A stretch of 7,630 nt of DNA from Methanobacteriota archaeon. Lineage in GTDB: Archaea; Thermoplasmatota; Thermoplasmata; RBG-16-68-12. Both the position numbers and the translations under genes were made by a program. The notes below the pieces were generated by a model that worked only from the letters and a program-made list of their open reading frames with translations, made no database searches and was not told where the DNA came from. This document shows positions 1-4,470 of this stretch, piece after piece (the stretch's first letter is position 1; every line of letters starts with the position of its first letter). The stretch lies in contig VBME01000110.1 in the NCBI GenBank assembly GCA_005878995.1, positions 1-7,630 of the forward strand. The letters are read 5' to 3'.

Positions 1-483
1 GCCCGCTCGCTGGCCGGCGCTCAACGCGGCGAGGAGTCGCACGGGGAGATCCCCTTCCGTCACCTCGAAGGAGTGGGCCATCGCTTTCACGACGTCCTCG
101 CCGGCCAAGATGTTCCCTTGCGCCGCGAAATTCTTCCCGACCACATGCCCCGCCCAAGCGAAGCATTCGTTGCCGGTGTACGACGCCGCGCGGCCTCGCG
201 CGTCGACGATTCCGACCTGCCGCTGTGCGGCCTCTTTGTCGGACTGCAGGAGGCGCTTCACGACATCCTTCGGCAAGACGCCGCGTTTCAGCATCGCGAG
301 GGCCTTCGGCCCGTATGCCGTGTTCGCAGAGGCTTGCGTCGCGATCGCCCCGACCCGGGCCGCGGCGATCGGCACGACCGCGCCAACGGCGACGAACTTC
401 GACTCGACCGCGACGCCGAGGTCTTTCGTCTTCGGATCGAACGCGACGATGCTGAAGGTGCTCGGTCGCGGGTAACGGGACAC
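1..483 (-). CDS. DUF1028 family protein (Ntn-hydrolase-like fold), partial at its C-terminus
   Basis: The minus-strand reading from a GTG at 483 stays open to the left edge, giving 161 residues of a gene that continues outside. The translation carries family hallmarks: TFSIVAFDP near residue 9, DLGVAVESKFVAVGAVVP at 21-38, GAIATQASANTAYGP at 45-59, RQVGIVDARGRAASYTG at 88-104, CFAWAGH at 107-113, QGNILAG at 122-128 and RLLAALSAGQRAG at the edge, where family members usually continue with a glycine-rich stretch. DUF1028 (COG3342) proteins are about 200-300 residues and are assigned to the Ntn-hydrolase superfamily; the substrate is not known to me. GTG 483 was chosen because relatives begin just before TFSIVAF and a TATA-like box lies 30-37 bp upstream. 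An in-frame ATG at 576 would add 31 unconserved-looking residues and is less likely. It is transcribed divergently from the HAD gene. Confidence 0.88.
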   Translation of the reverse strand, partial: MSRYPRPSTFSIVAFDPKTKDLGVAVESKFVAVGAVVPIAAARVGAIATQASANTAYGPKALAMLKRGVLPKDVVKRLLQSDKEAAQRQVGIVDARGRAASYTGNECFAWAGHVVGKNFAAQGNILAGEDVVKAMAHSFEVTEGDLPVRLLAALSAGQRAG

Positions 484-512
484 GCGGATTCTCGGGAGGA
501 ACTCACGGCCGC

Positions 513-520
513 GATTTAAC
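513..520 (-). promoter_or_regulatory. TATA-like box for the DUF1028 gene
   Basis: The minus strand reads GTTAAATC, an AT-rich island in GC-rich surroundings. Its centre is about 33 bp upstream of the GTG at 483, so initiation about 26 bp downstream would give a leader of roughly 7 nt. This supports GTG 483 over the upstream ATG at 576. The assignment rests on position and composition only. Confidence 0.5.
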
Positions 521-538
521 AACTTGCGAGGTTCTGTA

Positions 539-561
539 ACGTCTGGGGTGGCCCCTGACGT
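539..561. repeat. 23-nt near-perfect palindrome upstream of the DUF1028 promoter
   Basis: The arms are ACGTC (539-543) and GGGG (545-548), matched by CCCC (552-555) and GACGT (557-561). They are separated by symmetric T/T mismatches at 544 and 556 and a 3-nt centre, TGG. Nine base pairs match. It ends about 19 bp upstream of the TATA-like box of the DUF1028 gene, where an archaeal activator or repressor site could sit. It could also form an RNA hairpin if transcribed. Confidence 0.6.
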
Positions 562-593
562 GACTCCGCTCCGCATCCGCTCCTCCCGTGCGC

Positions 594-612
594 CTCCCAG
601 GAGCCCTGGGAG
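594..612. repeat. Perfect 7-bp inverted repeat
   Basis: CTCCCAG (594-600) and CTGGGAG (606-612) are exact reverse complements around a 5-nt loop, GAGCC. The role is unknown. No T-run follows on either strand, so it does not look like a terminator. Confidence 0.5.
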
Positions 613-651
613 ATCGTAGAGGGGAATCACGACATCATTGCGGAGGGCACC

Positions 652-694
652 GGGGTGGAACCGTACACCCCTTGGCCTCTCCCGAGGCCGGGTG
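652..694. repeat. Overlapping, mutually exclusive inverted repeats
   Basis: CACCCC at 666-671 can pair upstream with GGGGTG (652-657, 8-nt loop). Alternatively CACCC at 666-670 can pair downstream with GGGTG (690-694) as the outer part of a longer hairpin, whose inner stem is GGCCTC (674-679) and GAGGCC (684-689) with a TCCC loop. The downstream hairpin totals 11 pairs with a 3-nt bulge (671-673). The two folds exclude each other. Whether this DNA is transcribed is unknown. Confidence 0.45.
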
Positions 695-802
695 ATGGGG
701 GTCCGTCCGCGTCCATCGTCTCCGAGATGCGACCCCATCGTCGCACCCCGCGCCCATCCGTGTTCTGCGTCGAGCGCGTCATGCCGAACGGGCGTCTCGA
801 TA

Positions 803-818
803 CGGCGGTCTCCCGCCG
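803..818. repeat. 6-bp inverted repeat with tetraloop
   Basis: CGGCGG (803-808) and CCGCCG (813-818) are exact reverse complements around TCTC. It is one more GC-rich hairpin in the gene-free region. It could arise by chance at this base composition. Confidence 0.35.
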
Positions 819-894
819 GAGGTCCTGTGACATTTGACTAGGTCTCCCCTCCCTATGAACGATTCCGGCAGAGGTCGGCGAAAGTACCCACACG

Positions 895-902
895 CATAAT
901 AC
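895..902 (+). promoter_or_regulatory. TATA-like box for the HAD gene
   Basis: CATAATAC is the most AT-rich short stretch before the HAD gene. Initiation about 25 bp downstream would fall near 923-926 and leave a leader of about 27 nt. A GAGGAG element at 926-931 is purine-rich but lies 19 nt from the start codon, too far for a standard Shine-Dalgarno interaction. Confidence 0.5.
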
Positions 903-950
903 AGAGCCACTTGCGAGAATCATTAGAGGAGCCCGCGGTACGGGACCGAT

Positions 951-1694
951 GTGCACGTGTTCTTGGACCTCTGGGGCGTCCTCACGGACTCTCGAAAGAT
1001 GGTGCCGGCCTACCGCCGACGGGTCGCACAGATCCTGTCCAGCCGTCATGGCGGATCCGAGGACGCCTGGATGCGGGCGCACGACGTCGCCGGAGCATGG
1101 TATTCGGACGTTCTGAAGGAACCCGAGACTTGGAGCCGGGGGACCTGGCTTGAAGTCGTGAACCGGGCGGATTCGGAAAACCTCCGTCGAATGTTCCGCG
1201 AAGTGGGGATCGCACCCCCGCAGGACCCCCTGGCGGCGGCGCGAGCCCTCGAATTCGAAGTCATGTCCACGATCGACTCCGCATTCCCGGACGCCCGACC
1301 TGCGGTGTCCCGCTTGAAACGCGAAGGCCACCAAGTTTGCGTCACGACGAACGCGACGGAGTCGAACGCGCGGGGTTCCCTCCACGGCGCTCGATTGCTT
1401 TCCGAACTTGACGACGTGTTCACAGGAGAACGGCTCAATGCAGGCAAGGCGACCCCCGAATATTGGAGCGGCGTCCGGAACGCCGTCTCCGTGAACGCCT
1501 CCCGGGCCGTCGTCGTGGACGATCGGCTCGATTATCTGGGCGCCGCGGCAACGGGCGAGTTTGTCACCTTGCTCCTCGACCGTGGGGGACGGTATTCGGC
1601 CGATGCGATCCCGCCGTCCGTCCGTGCAATCTTGCGGAACCTGGCGGGCCTCCCGCACTTCGTCGATGTCCTGGACAAGGGTGGCAACGTGTGA
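951..1694 (+). CDS. HAD-superfamily hydrolase, haloacid dehalogenase/phosphatase-like
   Basis: This 247-residue protein has the four HAD motifs in order. Motif I is FLDLWGVLTD with nucleophile Asp6. Motif II is VCVTTNAT with Thr133. Motif III is Lys166 in NAGKATPEYW. Motif IV is VVVDDRLDYLG with Asp190/Asp191 for magnesium. Residues 14 to about 112 form a mostly helical insert expected to be a C1-type cap. The usual Asp at motif I +2, the general acid of phosphatases, is Trp8; aromatic residues there are known in haloacid dehalogenase-like members, so the chemistry could be a dehalogenase, a phosphatase or something else, and the substrate is unknown. The start is GTG 951: an in-frame stop at 924-926 leaves no other start upstream. 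The protein is soluble, with no signal peptide or membrane segment. It is convergent with endA, 57 bp away. Confidence 0.87.
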   Translation: MHVFLDLWGVLTDSRKMVPAYRRRVAQILSSRHGGSEDAWMRAHDVAGAWYSDVLKEPETWSRGTWLEVVNRADSENLRRMFREVGIAPPQDPLAAARALEFEVMSTIDSAFPDARPAVSRLKREGHQVCVTTNATESNARGSLHGARLLSELDDVFTGERLNAGKATPEYWSGVRNAVSVNASRAVVVDDRLDYLGAAATGEFVTLLLDRGGRYSADAIPPSVRAILRNLAGLPHFVDVLDKGGNV

Positions 1695-1751
1695 CGGGAC
1701 ATCATCATCCTGCCACCCAACTGCGCCTCCCCGTCTGGACGGTTCGATCGC
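1695..1751. other. Convergent intergenic spacer
   Basis: These 57 bp separate the stop codons of the HAD gene and endA. The only structure I see is a weak 4-bp hairpin, CCGT/ACGG (1731-1742). There is no T-run on either strand, so I do not call a terminator. Confidence 0.5.
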
Positions 1752-2804
1752 CTAGGGTCGCACCCGCTCGAGCTTCACGTACCGCACCCCATCCCCGACT
1801 TCGCCGAACAGAATCTGTTTCTTCACGCCATGGGCGAGGCGCACGGCGCGGCTAATCTCCGGCCAGGCGCCGCGGTGGCCCTTCGGGACGACGTGGACGA
1901 GATACTTCGCGTGGTGCAGGTCCGGATCGCCCTCGTACGCGCGGAAGTGCGAGCCGTACTTGAACCCCGTCTTCGAGATCACCCCGCGGTCCGTCAGGTC
2001 CTCGTATGCGCGCAGCCGGAGCTCGAAATCCGGCTGAATCGCCTTCGCCTCGCGGACGAGTCGCGGCAATCGGATCGTTCGGTCCGTGTCCCCGTTGCGG
2101 ACCTCGACGAGCCCCGCTTTCAGGAGGTACGCGGTCTCGAGGAGGCTGAGCTGCAGCCGGCGGCCGATCATCTTGCCGAAGAAGCCCGCCTCGTGGAGCG
2201 ACTTCGCCTGCGCTTCATCGATCACGACCGCACGGTCTCCCAAGTAATGGACGATGATGGACCCGGCCCGGGATGACGGCAGACGGTGGCCGCGCGGCTG
2301 GGCCTCTCGCACGCTGTAATACGTCAGGTCGCTCTCTTCGTCGACCAGGCCCAAGAGAAGCGTCTTACGCACCGACGCTGCCTCGTCCGCCCGGTCGAGG
2401 AGTTCCGCCAGGTCGAACACCGCCCGCTCGCTCAACGCCCGGACCCAATACTTGCTCGGAGTCTTCTTCGGGGCGCCTCCCCGCGGGTAGACCTGAAAAT
2501 CGACGGGGCCGTCGCGGGCTTCGACGACGTAACCCCGCGCGCGGAGGTCTCGATAGACGAGGTATCGGATCTCGAAGGCGTCCATCCCCGCGTTCGCCGC
2601 GCGGAACAGCTCCCGGACCGACACGGGCCTGCCCCGACGGCGAATCTCGAGGCGCCCCGCCTCGACGAGGTACACCGCTTCCAAGAGATTCAGTTCGAGG
2701 CCGCCGCCCGGCTGCGGCCGTCCGAAGAACCCACGGTTGTAAAGGGCGCTCCCCTCCCCCGAATCGTCGACGACGACACGGCCCTCCCGGAGCTCCCCCG
2801 CCAT
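1752..2804 (-). CDS. endA: tRNA-intron endonuclease, fused two-repeat archaeal type
   Basis: The 350-residue protein cuts tRNA precursors at bulge-helix-bulge motifs at both ends of the intron. It consists of two homologous halves (about 8-165 and 190-350), each starting with a DxxxxxxLxxxGFFG-like segment and a LLExxYLxxAG helix. The catalytic triad is in the second half: Tyr290 in GSHFRAYEG, His298 in HAKYLVHVV and Lys328 in RLAHGVKKQILF, with the 30-residue His-to-Lys spacing I recall for the Archaeoglobus enzyme. The first half keeps Tyr106 but has Pro116 and Arg146 at the His and Lys positions, so it is a structural repeat, as in fused homodimeric endonucleases of about 290-350 residues. 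The ATG at 2804 sits about 28 bp below a TATA-like box; longer in-frame extensions run into the divergent gene. Divergent from the COG1395 gene, convergent with the HAD gene. Confidence 0.96.
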   Translation of the reverse strand: MAGELREGRVVVDDSGEGSALYNRGFFGRPQPGGGLELNLLEAVYLVEAGRLEIRRRGRPVSVRELFRAANAGMDAFEIRYLVYRDLRARGYVVEARDGPVDFQVYPRGGAPKKTPSKYWVRALSERAVFDLAELLDRADEAASVRKTLLLGLVDEESDLTYYSVREAQPRGHRLPSSRAGSIIVHYLGDRAVVIDEAQAKSLHEAGFFGKMIGRRLQLSLLETAYLLKAGLVEVRNGDTDRTIRLPRLVREAKAIQPDFELRLRAYEDLTDRGVISKTGFKYGSHFRAYEGDPDLHHAKYLVHVVPKGHRGAWPEISRAVRLAHGVKKQILFGEVGDGVRYVKLERVRP

Positions 2805-2828
2805 CGTCGACGGCGAAGGCCCGGTTCC

Positions 2829-2836
2829 GATAAAAC
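2829..2836 (-). promoter_or_regulatory. TATA box for endA
   Basis: The minus strand reads GTTTTATC. Its centre is 28-29 bp upstream of the endA ATG at 2804, which predicts a transcript starting within a few bases of the start codon. This supports that start and near-leaderless initiation. Confidence 0.65.
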
Positions 2837-2886
2837 GTTCGGCACGAACCACGGCGGGCCGACCTCGGGAGAGCGCGCCCGAGCAA

Positions 2887-2894
2887 TTTATATA
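2887..2894 (+). promoter_or_regulatory. TATA box for the COG1395/TraB-like operon
   Basis: TTTATATA is a textbook archaeal box A centred 27 bp upstream of the ATG at 2918, so the transcript is expected to begin at or next to the A of the start codon. It is the strongest promoter-like element in the window. The GAGCAA just before it could serve as a purine-rich BRE. Confidence 0.8.
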
Positions 2895-2917
2895 GAAGTC
2901 CGCACGATGAATGGCTG

Positions 2918-3859
2918 ATGAAACGGGACCGGGTCTTGGACGCGACGCGCAAGGGCCTCGCGAAGACCGGCTTTTTCTTGTCGCATCCGCATGGAGCACG
3001 GGGCCTCTGTTTCGACCTCGTCGCCCGGCGCGACGACACGCTCTTGATCGTGAAAGTCCTCCAGAACGTCGATGCGCTGAACAAAGAGACGGCACGCGAA
3101 CTCCTCGACATCTCACGAATCCTCGAAGGTTCGCCGATCGTCGTCGGCGAACGGAGTGGGACGGGCCCGCTCGAAGACGGCGTCCTGTATTCGCGCTTCG
3201 GCGTGCCGATCCTCTCCCGACGCACCTTGGCGGATTTCCTCGAGGAAGGCGTGCCACCCTTCCTGTTCTCCGCGCCCGGAGGCCTGTACGCACACCTCGA
3301 TACGGAGGCGCTCCGACGCTTGCGCGAGGAACGCGAGGTATCTCTGGGGACCCTCGCGGACATCGCGGGCGTCACCCGACGCACGATCCAGATGTACCTC
3401 GAAGGGATGTCCGCGACGATGGACGTGGCGATGCGCCTCGAAGAGTTCCTGCAAGAATCCCTAGTCCTCCCGGTTGATCCGTTCGGAATGCTCTCGGATC
3501 GCGCGGCGGCCGAAGCCCCGGCGCAACGCTTGGAGGGGTTCGAACGGGAGTTGTTCGCGCGCCTCCAGCGGCTCGGCTTCGCCGTCCTCCCAACGGCACG
3601 GAGCCCGTTCGATGCGCTCTCGAGCCGAGCGACCACGACCCTCCTGACCGGGGTCGGCGATGCGGACAGCGCGCTCGACCGGAAGGCCGAGATCGTCTCG
3701 AACATCAGCCGCGTCGTCGAGAAAGACTCCGTCATGTTCGTCGTCCGCCGGCCCGTGCGGATGACCATCCGCGGCATACCCGTGATCGCCCGGGAGGAGT
3801 TGCGGCGGATGAAGGATTCGGAGGACGTCGAGGAGATGATCTCCGAGAGGAAGGGCTGA
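2918..3859 (+). CDS. COG1395-type archaeal HTH transcriptional regulator
   Basis: The 313-residue protein has three parts. Residues 1-125 are an alpha/beta domain with FDLVARRDDTLLIVKVLQN at 32-50, resembling a restriction-endonuclease-like core with Asp33 and Lys46 but Ile44 where the catalytic Glu would sit, so probably not a nuclease. Residues 128-182 are an XRE/Cro-like helix-turn-helix: LRRLREEREVSLGTLADIAG, then VTRRTIQMYLEG as the recognition segment. Residues 205-310 look like a second, diverged copy of the first domain. The architecture matches archaeal predicted regulators of COG1395; targets are unknown. ATG 2918 fits the TATA box at 2887-2894; nearby ATGs at 2907 and 2911 are in other frames. 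The stop overlaps the next start in TGATG, indicating translational coupling. The gene is divergent from endA across 113 bp, so binding there could affect both genes; this is inference. Confidence 0.86.
   Translation: MKRDRVLDATRKGLAKTGFFLSHPHGARGLCFDLVARRDDTLLIVKVLQNVDALNKETARELLDISRILEGSPIVVGERSGTGPLEDGVLYSRFGVPILSRRTLADFLEEGVPPFLFSAPGGLYAHLDTEALRRLREEREVSLGTLADIAGVTRRTIQMYLEGMSATMDVAMRLEEFLQESLVLPVDPFGMLSDRAAAEAPAQRLEGFERELFARLQRLGFAVLPTARSPFDALSSRATTTLLTGVGDADSALDRKAEIVSNISRVVEKDSVMFVVRRPVRMTIRGIPVIAREELRRMKDSEDVEEMISERKG
3845..3850 (+). promoter_or_regulatory. Shine-Dalgarno-like site for the TraB-like gene
   Basis: GAGAGG lies inside the end of the regulator gene, 8 nt before the ATG at 3859. 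Unlike the first gene of the operon, this internal gene appears to use both a ribosome binding site and stop/start overlap. Confidence 0.55.
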
Positions 3860-4470
3860 TGGACGAGGTCCACCTCGGAGACGCCTCGATCAAGATCCTG
3901 CCGGTCGTCCGCGGGCTGTCGTCGGAAATCCCCAGTGTCGCCGATGCAATCAACACGACGGCCCCGAACGTCGTCGCGGTCAGCATCGGACCGGAAGAGC
4001 TCCAGACCCTTCGCGCGTACCATGGCGGCCCGTTGGATCCGGAAAACTTCGAGGAGGAAATCTACGTCGCCGGTCTGTCCGCGTGGGAGACCCCCACGAA
4101 ACCGCCGCCGTGTTTCACGGAAGCGATCCGGGTCGCGGACCGACGAGGTGCGAGGCTCGAGGCCTTGGACATGGACGAGGTCACGTATACCGAGACCTAC
4201 GTGAACTGCGTCTCGGGCCTCGAGGTCGTCTTCCAAGGACGCCTCGAGCGTCGGCTGAGGAAAAAGCAGTTCCGCGCGACGACGCCGCGGGACTTCGTGA
4301 TTGAGTGGGATGCGGAGGTGAACGGCCCGCCGGGCTTCGCGCAACTGCAGGCGAGGCGGGAGGCGCACATGGCGGGTCGCCTTCGGGAGATCGCGGCGTC
4401 GGCACCGCGCGTCCTCGCGGTCATCGAGGTCGAGCGGGTCAGAGGGGTGCTCGCCGCGGTGCGCGCTTAG
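3859..4470 (+). CDS. Small TraB/PrgY-like protein lacking the family signature residues
   Basis: The 203-residue protein is not an obvious family member but follows the TraB/PrgY/GumN layout. At the N-terminus, a beta-helix-beta unit (11-51, including APNVVAVSIGPEELQTLR) corresponds to the usual GTAHVS ... PDxVxVELxxxR region. Residues 87-112 (FTEAIRVADRRGARLEALDM) match the AxExGAxxxLID segment. Residues 166-202 (REAHMAGRLREI, then PRVLAVIEVERVRGV) match the RDxxMAxxL ... VxAVVGxGHxxGI end. The GxxH histidine and the conserved Glu/Arg that define the family are replaced (VVRGLSSE, VSIGPEEL, VIEVERV), and the membrane helices that follow in many archaeal TraB proteins are absent. If related, it is probably inactive as a peptidase-like enzyme. 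Cys85 and Cys117 are the only cysteines. Cytosolic, no signal peptide. Coupled to the COG1395 regulator by a 1-base overlap, suggesting joint function. The family assignment is by eye. Confidence 0.62.
   Translation: MDEVHLGDASIKILPVVRGLSSEIPSVADAINTTAPNVVAVSIGPEELQTLRAYHGGPLDPENFEEEIYVAGLSAWETPTKPPPCFTEAIRVADRRGARLEALDMDEVTYTETYVNCVSGLEVVFQGRLERRLRKKQFRATTPRDFVIEWDAEVNGPPGFAQLQARREAHMAGRLREIAASAPRVLAVIEVERVRGVLAAVRA
4467..4470. other. Overlapping convergent stop codons
   Basis: The bases TTAG hold the TAG stop of the plus-strand TraB-like gene (4468-4470) and the TAA stop of the minus-strand propeller gene (4469-4467). There is no room for a conventional terminator of either gene before the other coding region begins, so the two transcripts must overlap at their 3' ends. 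Confidence 0.9.

Larger units (their letters stand above)
484..950. other. 467-bp gene-free region between divergent genes
   Basis: I find no convincing protein gene here. The short open frames on either strand are rich in Arg, Pro and Ser and have no recognisable motif, and the long minus-strand frame covering this region is antisense to the HAD gene. No tRNA or box C/D signature was seen. The region holds a TATA-like box for each flanking gene and several GC-rich inverted repeats, listed separately. It is long for a compact archaeal genome, so an unrecognised structured RNA or a decayed gene is possible. Confidence 0.6.

Noticed and set aside
73..519. Plus-strand open frames of 148 and 121 codons
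   Set aside because: They are antisense to the DUF1028 reading, which matches a known family. Their products are low-complexity and Arg/Ala-rich.
691..699. GGTGATGGG as a box C of a C/D guide RNA
   Set aside because: It does not match RTGATGA and no CTGA box D at a suitable distance follows.
638..841. Short plus-strand frames of 60-67 codons in the gene-free region
   Set aside because: They are Pro/Arg-rich with no motif, and have no ribosome site or TATA box at a suitable distance.
627..1658. 343-codon open frame on the minus strand
   Set aside because: It is antisense to the HAD gene, which shows all four catalytic motifs in order. The product has no recognisable motif.
1731..1742. Hairpin CCGT/ACGG between the convergent HAD gene and endA as a terminator
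   Set aside because: The stem is only 4 bp and no T-run follows on either strand.
1830..2918. Plus-strand open frames opposite endA (1830-2276, 2273-2833, 2286-2918)
   Set aside because: They are shadows of endA, which carries the full catalytic triad on the minus strand.
2805..3293. N-terminal extension of the EndA frame
   Set aside because: The added residues are Arg-rich, overlap the divergent regulator gene and lie upstream of the TATA box. ATG 2804 is a better start.
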